Part shown: positions 33,808-43,392 of the stretch, in pieces
Layout of the letters: every line of letters begins with the position of its first letter
How positions within the stretch are numbered: the stretch's first letter is position 1
DNA from: Rhodococcus triatomae
GTDB taxonomy: Bacteria > Actinomycetota > Actinomycetes > Mycobacteriales > Mycobacteriaceae
Reading direction: 5' to 3'
NCBI RefSeq assembly: GCF_014217785.1
Contig: NZ_CP048814.1
Span: 558,001 to 622,000 of the forward strand
Length of the DNA: 64,000 nucleotides
The notes under the pieces: model-generated
Told to the model about the DNA's origin: nothing
Database searches by the model: none
What the model saw: the letters and a program-made list of their open reading frames with translations, nothing else
Made by a program: the position numbers and the translations under genes

Positions 33808-33979
33808 CCACGCACCGACGTACTGACCTGCCGATCCACGGGAACCCGGAAATCCGATGCGGCCCACCGCAGCTCGACGCCACGCTCGAACTCGCCCGGG
33901 AATATGACGTGGCGCACACCCGAGTGCCGGTACGGCTAGGGTGGGCAGCCACGGCCCCTCCACCCGAAGGATGCAGCTG

Positions 33980-34816
33980 ATGAGTCCGAACGATCGCGGA
34001 GTCACCGCCGAACGAGAAATCGTGCTCCCCGCCCTCTACGAACAGTGGAGTGTGCTCACCGAATTCCTGGCAGGAGTGTCCGGGGACGCCTGGTTCACAC
34101 CGACCGCACTGCCCGGCTGGACGGTGCACGACATCACCGCACACCTGATCGGCACGGAGTCGATGCTCGCCGGGGTGGCGGCACCGCACACGGACATCGA
34201 CGTGCATGCCCTCCCCCACGTACGCAACGAGATCGGCGCCTTCAACGAACGCTGGGTGGAGGGGCTGCGTGGCCGACCCGGCACAGAGATGGTCGACCTG
34301 TTCCGCGACGTCGTCGAGCGCCGCCGGACCGCACTCGACGCGATGTCCGACGAGGAGCTCTCGGCAACCACGGCCACCCCGGTGGGGCCCGCACCGTACC
34401 TGCGGTTCATGCGGATAAGAGTGTTCGACTGCTGGATGCACGAACTGGATCTGCGTGATGCGCTCGGCCGCCCGGGCACCGAGGACGGGCCTCGCGCAGC
34501 CGTCGCCTTCGAGGAAGTCCTCGGCGCGCTGGGTTTCGTGGTGGGAAAGAGGGCGAAGGCGCCCGCTGGATCCTCGGTGACGTTCGAGTTGACCGGACCT
34601 GCTCCGCGCACCGTTCACGTGGCCGTGGACGAGCGAGCGTCCGTGGTCGAGGAACTGCCTGCACCGGCGACGACCACTCTGCGGCTGGGCCGGGGGTTGT
34701 TCATCCGTCTGGCGGGAGGCCGGGTACGGGGTGTCGACCATTCCGACGAGATCGAGGTGACCGGCGACGTCCGGCTCGGCAAGCAGGTCGTCGACAACCT
34801 CGCCTTCACCATCTGA
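33980..34816 (+). CDS. Maleylpyruvate-isomerase/DinB-fold mycothiol-dependent protein
   Basis: 278 residues. N-terminal DinB-type helical bundle: PALYEQWSVLTEFLAGVS, LPGWTVHDITAHLIGTESML (metal-ligand His near residue 55), FDCWMHELDLRDALG (second His near 155), then a C-terminal SCP2-like beta part ending in LAFTI. Function probably thiol transfer with mycothiol. Start ATG 33980 is set by GAAGG about 9 nt upstream. The peptidase gene follows after 3 nt. Confidence 0.8.
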   Translation: MSPNDRGVTAEREIVLPALYEQWSVLTEFLAGVSGDAWFTPTALPGWTVHDITAHLIGTESMLAGVAAPHTDIDVHALPHVRNEIGAFNERWVEGLRGRPGTEMVDLFRDVVERRRTALDAMSDEELSATTATPVGPAPYLRFMRIRVFDCWMHELDLRDALGRPGTEDGPRAAVAFEEVLGALGFVVGKRAKAPAGSSVTFELTGPAPRTVHVAVDERASVVEELPAPATTTLRLGRGLFIRLAGGRVRGVDHSDEIEVTGDVRLGKQVVDNLAFTI

Positions 34817-34819
34817 CTC

Positions 34820-35506
34820 GTGCGGCTGTTCCTCGCTTCGTATCGATTCGGCCCGGCTCCCGCCACGTTCACCGAGTTCCTCCCGGCACCTGCCAGGATC
34901 GCGGTGATCGCCGCGGCAACCGACGCCTGGCCGGAAGCTGCTCGTCGGTCCGCGGTGACCAGTGATCTCGTTCCCCTCACCCGGCTCGGGTACGCCGCCG
35001 AGGAGCTGGACCTGCGCGAGTACGCGGCGGATCCGGGAGGGGTGGCGAATCGGCTCGCCGACTGTGACGGAGTCTGGGTCCGCGGCGGGAACACCTTCGT
35101 GCTCCGGGCGCAGTTGGCCAGGAGCGCAGCGGATGTGGTGCTCACGGACCTGCTCGGCGAGGGCCGGCTCGCGTATGCGGGCTACAGTGCGGGCGCCTGC
35201 GTCGCGGGACCGACGCTGCGCGGACTCGAGAGCGCGGACGATCCCTCGGAAGTGCGTGCTGCCTGCGCGATGACACCGCGCTGGGACGGACTCGGGTGGA
35301 TCGATGTCGCGATCGTTCCGCACGCACCACGATCGTCGGGTACGAGGCAGGAACTCACGGTGAACCTGGAGGACGCCGACAGTGTTCGCGCCACCGCCAG
35401 GTCCCTGACGAAGGCGGCCGTCCCCTACCTGACGCTCACCGACGACCAGGTGGTGATCGTCGAGGACGGGACGCGACGCGTCGTCGGGGGAATCGACTCG
35501 CCCTGA
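34820..35506 (+). CDS. Peptidase E-like S51 family protein
   Basis: 228 residues. Class-I glutamine-amidotransferase-like fold with RGGNTFVLRAQL near residue 90 and the nucleophile elbow AYAGYSAGACVAGP near 125, which gives the Ser. The catalytic His is likely the one in VPHAP. Family members hydrolyse Asp-X dipeptides or related compounds. GTG 34820 starts 3 nt after the stop of the preceding gene, so the two are cotranscribed. Confidence 0.85.
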   Translation: MRLFLASYRFGPAPATFTEFLPAPARIAVIAAATDAWPEAARRSAVTSDLVPLTRLGYAAEELDLREYAADPGGVANRLADCDGVWVRGGNTFVLRAQLARSAADVVLTDLLGEGRLAYAGYSAGACVAGPTLRGLESADDPSEVRAACAMTPRWDGLGWIDVAIVPHAPRSSGTRQELTVNLEDADSVRATARSLTKAAVPYLTLTDDQVVIVEDGTRRVVGGIDSP

Positions 35507-35544
35507 CCGGAGCGCGGCACGGCCCGCCCGGCCGCAGATCGTGG

Positions 35545-35871
35545 CTAGCCGAAAACGGCGACGGGACCGGCCGGGATGGGAGCGACCCGGTCCAGGGCGG
35601 CCCAGGTGACCTCGCATCGACGGGCGGTGACCTCGTCGGCCTCGGCGAGCAGCAGATCCAGCAGAAGTCGCGGGGCACGCCGCCACTCGGCCTCGAGCAC
35701 GTCGATCTCCGTCCGGGTGAGCAACCCGGTTCCCTCGAGCACTTCCACCCAGTCGCCGAAATCGCCGCTGTGGATCCGCTCGATGGCGTCGTAGGCGGGG
35801 CCACCGTCGAGGAATTCGTAGGAGAAGATGGCGGACAGATACGCGCTGTGTTGCGTCGAGGAAGCGTTCAT
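35545..35871 (-). CDS. Hypothetical protein, 108 residues
   Basis: Small acidic, largely helical protein (FSYEFLDGGPAYDAIERIHSGD, VLEAEWRRAPRLLLDLLLAEA). I do not recognise a family. ATG 35871 is preferred over a longer in-frame start because the upstream part looks non-coding. Convergent with the peptidase gene, 38 bp apart. Codon use is normal. Confidence 0.6.
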   Translation of the reverse strand: MNASSTQHSAYLSAIFSYEFLDGGPAYDAIERIHSGDFGDWVEVLEGTGLLTRTEIDVLEAEWRRAPRLLLDLLLAEADEVTARRCEVTWAALDRVAPIPAGPVAVFG

Positions 35872-36069
35872 CGTGCGGGTCCTTCCGTGGTTGTCGCCGC
35901 AGGCACCGGGGCCGAGAATGGTGCCGATTCCACATTCTGAGAAACCTCGAATGGGTCCGTAACACCTCACCGCTGCCTGACGATGTATGACGCTAACCCG
36001 GCATGATCGAAATTGCAGCACCTAGCCGATACGATCTGGTAACAGAGTGACTTGTGGGGCTCGAGAGAT

Positions 36070-36106
36070 AGTTGTTTCAAGGCATTTCACAATGCTCGAG
36101 ACAACT
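36070..36106 (-). terminator. Nested hairpin downstream of the carboxylesterase
   Basis: Outer arms 36070-36078 and 36098-36106 pair with one mismatch; inner arms 36082-36086 and 36091-36095 pair perfectly round a TCAC loop. It lies 38 bp past the esterase stop. The 272-bp gap 35872-36143 otherwise shows nothing. Confidence 0.5.
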
Positions 36107-36143
36107 CACAACGCCGAGACCCGCCCTCGCGCCGGGTGCGACG

Positions 36144-37700
36144 TCAGTTGAAGCCCATCACCTCGTCGCCCCACGCCACGCGCAGGTCGTGATCCGGGTC
36201 GGAGACGACCGAATCGACACGGTCGATCAGCAGGGTCGAGCGAGACTCGTCGTCGTAGCGGAGCCAGTGCCGGGAGCCGTCCAACGCGGCCGGCACCGCG
36301 TGATGTGCGAACGCCAGCCATCGGCGCTGGATACGACCGGCCACGTCGAGGGCCGACTTGCGCCCGCCCAACCAGAACGTGGGGTCGACGTCGAGAGTGC
36401 CGAAGTTGCCGAAGACGTACGGCAGCTCCGTCGCGTGCCCGGCACCGATCCGGGCCGCACGCAGCACCGGCGTCGCGTGGTCGAAGCGATACATCCAGGT
36501 CGGTGAGTGGCGGCTGTGCGCGTCGGCCACCCACAGCGCCGGCATCCGGAACGCCGCATCCCGCGACACCGCGAGCGCACCGCTCGACTTCTCCCGGTCC
36601 GGGTATGCGGCGATGATCTCGGCCAGGCGCTCGTGCGGGAGTTCCGGATGATCGGCGGCGAGCGCCTCGAGCATCGCCTGCACCGAATCGCTCGTCACCG
36701 GAAGCAGCGGTGACTTCATGAACTTGAAGATCGACGCCTCGTCCTTGTTCGTCCCGATGATCAGCGGAATCCGGTGCGAATACCCCTTCTGGAAAGCCGC
36801 GACCGGATACCGCGGGAGGAACTCACGATCGACGACGGGAGCCATGGCCAGCGTGCCGGGGATGCGGGTGGGCACCTCGTCGACCAGCGTGTCGCTGGCG
36901 GCGACGATCTCCTCCACCGGCAGCTCACGGACCGTCGCGATCTCGTCGGGAGTCAAGTGCAGGATGTCCAGGAACCGGCCGGCCACGGTCGCTGCCCGCT
37001 CCGCGCCGTACACCGAGGTGGCGGGCGGGCTCTGGGCGATCGCCCGGTGGAAGAGCCCGGCCGCCGACGGGCAGGTCATCAACGTGGTGATCGATCCCGC
37101 ACCGGACGATTCTCCGAACAGGGTCACCGCGTCCGGATCTCCACCGAAGGCAGCGATGTTCTCGCGCACCCACTCGAGCGCCGCCACCTGATCGCGCAAG
37201 CCACAGTTGGCGTCGAACGTGCGCTCCTCGGTCGAGAAGGACGAGAGGTCGAGGAAGCCGAGCGCACCGACGCGATAGTTCATCGTCACGAGCACGACGT
37301 CACCGGTCTCGACGAGATGGCGCCCGTCGTAGATCGCCTGCGCCGACGAGCCGAGGCAGTACGCACCGCCGTGAATCCACACCATCACCGGCTCGAGTCC
37401 ACCCGCCGCGGAAGGGGGCGCCCACACGTTCAGGGACAGGCAGTCCTCGTCCGTCTGCAGTTCGGGATCGATGGGGACCCCGGAGTTGTGCCCCTGCGGA
37501 GCGATGGGCCCGAAGGCGCCGCACTCACGCACCCCGTCCCACGGCTCCCGTGGCTGCGGTGCCCGGAACCGCCGGGGGCCCACCGGCGGCGCGGCGTACG
37601 GAATGCCCTTCCAAGCATAGGTGTCGCCGTCGACTCGGCCACGCACCGCACCCCGTGTCGTGTGCACCACGAGGGACACCGTTTCCGTCGTCTCTCCCAC
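36144..37700 (-). CDS. Type-B carboxylesterase
   Basis: 518 residues, normal for the family. Seen: AWKGIPYAAPPVGPRRF, TDEDCLSLNVW (type-B signature), VWIHGGAYCLGS (oxyanion hole), GESSGAGSITTLM with the nucleophile Ser (residue about 195), and DEASIFKFM (acid). Hydrolyses carboxylic esters; substrate open. GTG 37700 is set by GAGGAGG 6 nt upstream. There is no signal peptide, so it is cytosolic. Divergent from the TPP riboswitch and tenA. Confidence 0.92.
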   Translation of the reverse strand: MGETTETVSLVVHTTRGAVRGRVDGDTYAWKGIPYAAPPVGPRRFRAPQPREPWDGVRECGAFGPIAPQGHNSGVPIDPELQTDEDCLSLNVWAPPSAAGGLEPVMVWIHGGAYCLGSSAQAIYDGRHLVETGDVVLVTMNYRVGALGFLDLSSFSTEERTFDANCGLRDQVAALEWVRENIAAFGGDPDAVTLFGESSGAGSITTLMTCPSAAGLFHRAIAQSPPATSVYGAERAATVAGRFLDILHLTPDEIATVRELPVEEIVAASDTLVDEVPTRIPGTLAMAPVVDREFLPRYPVAAFQKGYSHRIPLIIGTNKDEASIFKFMKSPLLPVTSDSVQAMLEALAADHPELPHERLAEIIAAYPDREKSSGALAVSRDAAFRMPALWVADAHSRHSPTWMYRFDHATPVLRAARIGAGHATELPYVFGNFGTLDVDPTFWLGGRKSALDVAGRIQRRWLAFAHHAVPAALDGSRHWLRYDDESRSTLLIDRVDSVVSDPDHDLRVAWGDEVMGFN

Positions 37701-37770
37701 GTCCGGCCTCCTCACGCAGCGAGCCTGTCGCCAACGTACCAACCCGGCGGTGTTATCGTCGGCGTGTTCT

Positions 37771-37847
37771 GACACGGGGTGCTCCGCACGGGCGGGGCTG
37801 AGATCACACCCGGGAACCTGCTCAGGTAATGCTGACGAAGGGATGTC
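37771..37847 (+). ncRNA. TPP riboswitch (THI element)
   Basis: Shows the conserved parts in order: GACA...TGTC closing stem, GGGGTGC, GGGCTGAGATCACACCC, GAACCTG, CAGGTAATGCTGACGAAGGGA. The last segment contains the purine-rich GAAGGGA that sits 10 nt before the tenA ATG, so TPP binding may block ribosome entry. It controls tenA and the transporter behind it. Confidence 0.93.
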
Positions 37848-37853
37848 AAGGCG

Positions 37854-38600
37854 ATGACTGCGCCGACTGGTGCCGCCGTGGCCGGAGGATCCTCCTCCGG
37901 TGCGGGGCACATCGACAACACCGAACGATTCACCGACCACCTGTGGCGGGAGACCGCCGCTCTCCGTGCGTCGATCGACGACATGGAGTTCCTGCGCCGA
38001 CTGGGCGACGGCACGCTGCCGCTCGACGTCTTCCGCACCTACATGGAGCAGGATCTGCTCTACCTGACCGGCTATGCGAAGGCCCTGGCACTGGTCGCCG
38101 CCACATCTCCCGATCCTGTCGCGTCCGGGTTCTGGGCCGGGGCCGCAGCGAGCGCGACCTCGGTGGAGGCCTCGCTGCACCAGGATCTGCTCGGGAGCGA
38201 CGCGCTCCCGCCCGCCGCAACGGAGCCGGAGCATTCTCGGGCCTGCCTCGGGTACGTCTCGTACCTGATCGCCACGGCCGCCACCGAGTCGTACGCCGTC
38301 GCGGCCGCCGCGGTGCTGCCGTGCTTCTGGATCTACGCCGACGTCGGCCGTCGGCTCGCGGCCGAGGCGGAGCAGGTACTCGCCCGCGACCCGCGACACC
38401 CCTACGCGCGCTGGGTGACGACCTACGACGACCCCGCGTTCCACGACGCGGTCTCGACCGCCAGGTCGCTGGTGGACGACGCCGCCGCAGTTGCCACCGA
38501 CGCCGAGAGAGCCGCGATGACCGCGGCGTTCACGACGGCGAGTCGGTACGAGTTCCTCTTCTGGGACACCGCCCTGCACCCGCAGCCGTGGCCGGCATGA
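37854..38600 (+). CDS. tenA: TenA-family thiaminase/aminopyrimidine hydrolase
   Basis: 248 residues. Salvages the thiamine pyrimidine by hydrolysing aminomethyl-pyrimidine breakdown products to HMP. Seen: FTDHLWRETAALRASIDDMEFLR, TYMEQDLLYLTGYAKALA and SYLIATAATESYAVAAAAVLPCFWIYADVG with the Glu near residue 145; the usual active-site Cys region is replaced by EHSRACLGYVSYL. Directly behind the TPP riboswitch. Its stop overlaps the next start (ATGA). With the transporter it forms a thiamine-precursor salvage operon. Confidence 0.9.
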   Translation: MTAPTGAAVAGGSSSGAGHIDNTERFTDHLWRETAALRASIDDMEFLRRLGDGTLPLDVFRTYMEQDLLYLTGYAKALALVAATSPDPVASGFWAGAAASATSVEASLHQDLLGSDALPPAATEPEHSRACLGYVSYLIATAATESYAVAAAAVLPCFWIYADVGRRLAAEAEQVLARDPRHPYARWVTTYDDPAFHDAVSTARSLVDDAAAVATDAERAAMTAAFTTASRYEFLFWDTALHPQPWPA

Positions 38601-39628
38601 GCGGGGCAGGCGCCGTCACGGCGCGACACCGGCGGCGTCTCGTGGCGTTGATCGCACTCGTCTCGGCGGCACTGACCGCCGTCACCGGTTGCGCCGCGTC
38701 CGGCTCGGAAAACACCGTCCGCTTCGCCCTGGACTGGACCCCGAACACGAACCACACCGGCCTCTACGTGGCCATCGCCGAGGGCTACTTCGCGGATGCC
38801 GGGATCGACGTGGAGATCCTGCCGTACAACGACACCGCCCCGGACACGCTCGTCGATTCCGGCAACGCCGAATTCGGCGTCAGCTTCCACGGATCGTCGA
38901 CCTTCGCCAAGGCGGCAGGGGCGAACACCGTCTCCGTGCTCGCGCCGCTGCAGCGGTGGGCGACGGCGATCGGGGTACGCGCCGACTCGGACGTCACGCG
39001 GCCGAGCGAACTCGACGGCACGACGTACGCCGGATTCGGGAATCCGGACGGCGAAGCGGTGCTCCGCCAGGTGATCCGCAACGACGGTGGTGCCGGCGAG
39101 TTCGAGACGGTGACCCTGGGTACCTCCGCGTACGAGGCGGTGTACTCCGGAACGGCCGACTTCACCGTGTCGTTCTTCGCCTGGGAGGGAATCGAAGCCG
39201 AGCATCGAGGCACCCCGATGCGCTACTTCGAGTACACCGACTACGGGTTCCCCGAATCCTATGCGATTCTGATCGACGCGAACCGCGACTGGCTGGACGA
39301 GAACCCCGACCGGGCAAGGTCTTTCGTCCAGGCACTACAACGTGGCTACGAGTACGCGGCGGACCACCCGGACGAGGCGGCGCAGATCCTCGTCGATTCC
39401 GCGCCCGGCGCGTTCCCCGACGAGGAACTCGTCCGGGAGAGTCAGCGGATGCTCGCCGAGAGGTACATGCGAGACGCGAACGGCGCGGTGGGCGGTCAGA
39501 CGCTGGAGCAGTGGCGCGGCTTCTCGAAGTTCCTCTACGACTCCGGCCTGCTGACCGGCCCGGACGGCAACGCGCTGACCGAGGAACCGGATTGGTCGAC
39601 GTACTTCACCGATGAGTACCTCCACTGA
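38597..39628 (+). CDS. thiY: ThiY-like ABC substrate-binding lipoprotein (pyrimidine precursor)
   Basis: 343 residues. Lipobox AVTGC places the lipidated Cys at residue 32. Mature part begins with VRFALDWTPNTNHTGLYVA, the NMT1/THI5-like start that in ThiY binds formylaminopyrimidine. Further: FGVSFHGSSTFAKA and GFPESYAILIDANRDWL. 4-nt overlap with tenA, 17-nt overlap with the permease gene. The ligand is probably FAMP or HMP, by family and by the riboswitch. Confidence 0.88.
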   Translation: MSGAGAVTARHRRRLVALIALVSAALTAVTGCAASGSENTVRFALDWTPNTNHTGLYVAIAEGYFADAGIDVEILPYNDTAPDTLVDSGNAEFGVSFHGSSTFAKAAGANTVSVLAPLQRWATAIGVRADSDVTRPSELDGTTYAGFGNPDGEAVLRQVIRNDGGAGEFETVTLGTSAYEAVYSGTADFTVSFFAWEGIEAEHRGTPMRYFEYTDYGFPESYAILIDANRDWLDENPDRARSFVQALQRGYEYAADHPDEAAQILVDSAPGAFPDEELVRESQRMLAERYMRDANGAVGGQTLEQWRGFSKFLYDSGLLTGPDGNALTEEPDWSTYFTDEYLH

Positions 39629-40448
39629 CACGACGCCGGATTCCGGCCGCGCCGCCGAGCGGGAGACCGGCTCGGCGGCGGTCGGGCTGATCCGGCGGGT
39701 CCTGCCCGCGACGGTGGTCGTCGCCGTGCTGCTCGGAGTCTGGCAGCTCTACGTGACGGTGAGCGGCATCCGCCCCCAGGTTCTTCCTTCACCCCTCCGC
39801 GTCGTCCGTCAGGGGTGGCAGGCGCGTGAGGTGATCGCCGGACACGCCGCGGCGACACTGCAGGTGACGGTGGCGGGCTTCGCCGTCTCGCTCGTCTGCG
39901 CCTGGCTCCTGGCGATCGCGGTCGACTTCTCTCCGTGGCTGCGCCGGGCGTTCGTCCCACTGTTCGTGGTGTCCCAGACACTCCCGATCATCGCGATCGC
40001 CCCACTGATGATCATCTGGTTCGGCTTCGGTCTCCTGCCGAAGATCCTGGTGATCGCGCTCGTGACGTTCTTCCCGATGACGGTCGGCCTGATCGAGGGG
40101 TTCGCCTCCGCCCCACGGGAAGCGGGTGCCCTGCTGCGCAGCATGGGCGCGTCGCGATGGCAGGAGTTCCGGTACGTCCGCTTGCCGTCGGCAATGCCGC
40201 GGTTCTTCACGTCGCTGCGCATCGGCATCACCTACGCGGTCGTCGGGGCGGTGTTCGCCGAGTACGTCGGCGCCACTTCGGGACTCGGCATCTACATGGC
40301 CACGCAGAAGAACTCCTTCCGTACCGACCTGGTGCTGGCGGCTGTGGTGGTCACGGCAGTCGTGTCGGTGACGCTGTACCTGGCCACCTTCGCCGTCGAA
40401 CGCCTCGTCACGCCGTGGGTTCGGGAACAGAGGTATCGCAATGACTGA
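39612..40448 (+). CDS. thiX: ThiX-like ABC permease
   Basis: 278 residues, six predicted helices. The EAA loop is readable as REAGALLRSMGASRWQEFRYVRLPSAMP near residue 165. Resembles SsuC/TauC/ThiX permeases. The start lies inside the preceding gene (17-nt overlap). It carries the pyrimidine precursor through the membrane together with ThiY and ThiZ. Confidence 0.9.
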   Translation: MSTSTDTTPDSGRAAERETGSAAVGLIRRVLPATVVVAVLLGVWQLYVTVSGIRPQVLPSPLRVVRQGWQAREVIAGHAAATLQVTVAGFAVSLVCAWLLAIAVDFSPWLRRAFVPLFVVSQTLPIIAIAPLMIIWFGFGLLPKILVIALVTFFPMTVGLIEGFASAPREAGALLRSMGASRWQEFRYVRLPSAMPRFFTSLRIGITYAVVGAVFAEYVGATSGLGIYMATQKNSFRTDLVLAAVVVTAVVSVTLYLATFAVERLVTPWVREQRYRND

Positions 40449-41259
40449 CACCGGAACACACCCCGGTCCCGTGACTGCCGCACGTCCTGGCGCACTGCCC
40501 GTCGAGGTCACGGCTCTGCGCAAGTCGTTCGGCACGCGCAGGGTGCTGGACGGAGTCTCCTTCGCCGCGCGGGCAGGAGAATTCGTCTCGGTGATCGGGC
40601 CCAGCGGCTGTGGGAAGAGCACCGTCTTCAATACCCTCGCCGGCCTCGAATCCGCGGATTCCGGGGCGGTGACGATCGGTGGTGAACCCGCCGACGGCCG
40701 TTCGTCCTGCGCGTACATGCCACAGAAGGACCTGCTGTTTCCGTGGCGGACGGTTCTCGACAACACCACGCTGGGCCTCGAGGTCCAGGGTGTGTCGAGA
40801 AGGCAGGCACGCGAGCGGGCGCGGGAGCTGTTCCCCGCCTTCGGTCTCTCCGGATTCGAGGATGCGCGTCCGTCACAGCTGTCCGGCGGGATGCGCCAGC
40901 GGGCAGCGCTGCTGCGCACGGTGGTGCAGGATCGCCCGATCCTGCTGCTGGACGAGCCCTTCGGCGCCCTCGATTCACTCACCCGCACGGACATGCAGAC
41001 GTGGCTGCTCGAGGTGTGGCAGAAGTACCGCTGGACCGCCCTGATGATCACCCACGACATCCGGGAGGCGCTGTACCTGTCGGATCGCGTGATCGTCTTG
41101 TCCGCGCGGCCGGCGTCCGTGCGCTGCGAGATGGTGGTGGATCTGCCTCGGCCTCGTGAACTGTCGGTGACGACCTCGTCGGAGTTCGTGCGCCTCGAAG
41201 GCGAACTGCTCGCGGTGTTGCACGACGAATCGCGCCGCGCACGCGCCGCTTCCCTCTGA
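40441..41259 (+). CDS. thiZ: ThiZ-like ABC transporter ATPase
   Basis: 272 residues. Walker A IGPSGCGKSTVFNTLAGL near residue 55, Q-loop YMPQKDLLFPWRT, signature LSGGMRQRAALLRTV, Walker B ILLLDEPFGALDSLT, switch His in ITHDIREALYLSDRV. Overlaps the permease gene by 8 nt. Last gene of the TPP-controlled operon. A nitrate/sulfonate-type ATPase would look alike; the context decides for thiamine precursors. Confidence 0.9.
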   Translation: MTDTGTHPGPVTAARPGALPVEVTALRKSFGTRRVLDGVSFAARAGEFVSVIGPSGCGKSTVFNTLAGLESADSGAVTIGGEPADGRSSCAYMPQKDLLFPWRTVLDNTTLGLEVQGVSRRQARERARELFPAFGLSGFEDARPSQLSGGMRQRAALLRTVVQDRPILLLDEPFGALDSLTRTDMQTWLLEVWQKYRWTALMITHDIREALYLSDRVIVLSARPASVRCEMVVDLPRPRELSVTTSSEFVRLEGELLAVLHDESRRARAASL

Positions 41260-41474
41260 CGGCCGATCTCGAATCGGTAACCCGAAGGTCGCCGAGCTGG
41301 GCGGATCTCGTCGCCAAGTCTCTATCGAGTCACAGCGGGGTTCCCATCGAAGGACGGGCGGTAGCGTCCGGATCCGACGGACCGATGTACGAAATACGCC
41401 GGCCGATCGGTGTGTTGATTCGAGAAGACCCGCCGGGTGCGCGCAACGGAGCGCGCGGACGAAGGGAAGCTGCG

Positions 41475-42563
41475 ATGACCACCGCTCCACTCCTGCGCCC
41501 CGAATCCGCGCCGCTCGTTCGCGAGGAGGTCGACGGGGTCAGCTTCCAGTCCCGGATTCTCGCGGAATCCCTGCGTCACACGGTCAAGCCGTTCCTGGAG
41601 GCCTGGGCCCGGCATCCTCAACTCCCCTGGCCCGCCGGGCTGGTGGACTACCTCGGAACCTCCCTGGCGCCCGTTCGCGGTACCCGACGCGAGACCGTCC
41701 GCCTCCCGCAGGTCGGGGCGGAGTTGATCACCCCTCCGTCGCTCGGCAAGAACCCCGAGGCAACGGCCCCCGAGCGCGCCATCCTCTACCTGCACGGCGG
41801 CGCGTTCATCTGTTGCGGAGTCCGCTCGCACCGGCAGATGGTCTCCCGCATCGCCGCGGCCTCGGGAGCGCGCATCCTCAACGTGGGCTACCGGATGATC
41901 CCGCGCAACCCCATCCGCGCGGCCGTCGACGACGGGATCGACGGCTACCGCTGGCTCCTCGACCACGGCTACCCGGCCGAACGGATCGTCATGATGGGCG
42001 ATTCGGCAGGGGGCTTCCTCACGTTCATGGTGGCGATGGAGGCGGTCGCCCGCGGCCTGCCGCGGCCCGCGGGAACCGCGGCGCTCTCGCCCCTGACCGA
42101 CCTCGACCCCGCGGGAAAGCTCGCACATGCCAACGCGGACCGATGCGCCGTGTTCCCCCGGCGCGCGGTCGGCGCACTCACCGACGTCATCGCCCGGGTC
42201 GACACCCGACTCGGCGGCGACCCGTCCGCGTCACCGGTGGACGGGGTTCTCACCGGTCTGCCTCCGACGCTGATCCAGACCGGGTCCGAGGAGATGATCT
42301 ACGCCGACGCCGAACTCATGGCGCAGCGCCTGGCCGAGGCCGGGGTGCACTGCCGCCTCCAGGTCTGGGAGCGCCAGGTACACGTCTTCCAGGCCGCAGC
42401 CGGACTCGTGCCCGAGGGCACGGGTGCCATCCGGGAGGTCGGCCGCTTCGTTCGTTCCGCGACGAAGTCCGCCGACGGGGCGGACACCGCATCCTCGCAG
42501 GTCGACAGTCCGTCGTCTCGGTCGCGGCGAGGTCGCCGGGCACCGCGGGCATCGACCCTCTAA
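41475..42563 (+). CDS. Hormone-sensitive-lipase-type alpha/beta hydrolase
   Basis: 362 residues. Seen: LYLHGGAFICCG (HGG oxyanion motif, residue about 102), GDSAGGFLTFMVAMEA with the nucleophile Ser (about 177), the acidic residue region QTGSEEMIYADAELMA and the His in VHVFQAAAG. Esterase acting on acyl esters, possibly lipids. ATG 41475 has GAAGGGAAG upstream. The C-terminus is Ser/Arg-rich and variable. A gap of 215 bp separates it from thiZ. Confidence 0.88.
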   Translation: MTTAPLLRPESAPLVREEVDGVSFQSRILAESLRHTVKPFLEAWARHPQLPWPAGLVDYLGTSLAPVRGTRRETVRLPQVGAELITPPSLGKNPEATAPERAILYLHGGAFICCGVRSHRQMVSRIAAASGARILNVGYRMIPRNPIRAAVDDGIDGYRWLLDHGYPAERIVMMGDSAGGFLTFMVAMEAVARGLPRPAGTAALSPLTDLDPAGKLAHANADRCAVFPRRAVGALTDVIARVDTRLGGDPSASPVDGVLTGLPPTLIQTGSEEMIYADAELMAQRLAEAGVHCRLQVWERQVHVFQAAAGLVPEGTGAIREVGRFVRSATKSADGADTASSQVDSPSSRSRRGRRAPRASTL

Positions 42564-42671
42564 GGTGGATCCACCACGACGCCGACCGAGCTGGTTCCCC
42601 CACCGGCCGGATCGGTGGCCGCAGCGCCGTCCCGGACGGCAGCCTCGACCTTCGGACGACGACGGGTAGCC

Positions 42672-43292
42672 ATGAAAGACAAGACGGTCATGATCGGCGC
42701 GCTGACACTTGCGAGCCTCTTCGTCACCTCGGGCCTCGCCGTCGGTGCCGGCGGCGGCGTGTTCGGTCGCGACGACGTCTACGTCCCACCGCCGCCGCTG
42801 GCAACCGCCGATCTCCAGCAGGGGGACTCCTACACCGCCGAACCCGTCACCCGCGCGGTCGTCGTCCCACCCTCGCCGACGTGGCGGGTCGCGGACGTGA
42901 CCGCTCCGCGTCCACAACCGACCTTTGCCGCCGTGGACGCGGTCGCCGCCGAGTTGCCGACACCCGAACCTCCTCCCGGTCCCGCCGAGCCCCCGGCCCC
43001 CGAGCCCCCGGCAGTGGAGCAGGCGACCGTGGAGCCCGTCGCTCCCACCACCGTGACGATCCCGCCGTCGCCACCTGCCGAGCCACCCGTCGCCCAGGCG
43101 CCCGTCGCACCCGCACCTCCCGCCGACCCTGTACCTCCCGCCGCCCCTGTACCTTCCGCCGCCCCTGCGCCCCCCGTGGCCACGGCACCTCCGGTCGCCG
43201 CCGAACGCCCGCCCCAGCCCCCTGCGGTCACGACGACCACGACCACTCGGCCCGTCGTCACGATGCCCCCGATCACCACTCGGCCCCGCTGA
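42672..43292 (+). CDS. Secreted proline-rich protein
   Basis: 206 residues. Signal-type N-terminus (MKDKTVMIGALTLASLFVT...GLAVGAG). The remainder is low complexity: Pro/Ala/Val/Glu-rich with PAPPADPVPPAAPVP-like runs and a Thr tract near the end. No folded domain recognised. Probably a wall-spanning or surface protein. Start at ATG 42672; an in-frame upstream start at 42615 would precede the signal peptide. It precedes the ESX-like cassette by 100 bp but a functional link is unproven. Confidence 0.7.
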   Translation: MKDKTVMIGALTLASLFVTSGLAVGAGGGVFGRDDVYVPPPPLATADLQQGDSYTAEPVTRAVVVPPSPTWRVADVTAPRPQPTFAAVDAVAAELPTPEPPPGPAEPPAPEPPAVEQATVEPVAPTTVTIPPSPPAEPPVAQAPVAPAPPADPVPPAAPVPSAAPAPPVATAPPVAAERPPQPPAVTTTTTTRPVVTMPPITTRPR

Positions 43293-43392
43293 GGCCCGTC
43301 ACTCCCACACCCGGGGCCGCCGGTATGGTGTGTGCGTTGCCGGATTGGGGGGATCCATTCCGGGCTCGCGACGTCCGTGGATGGAGGCAGTG

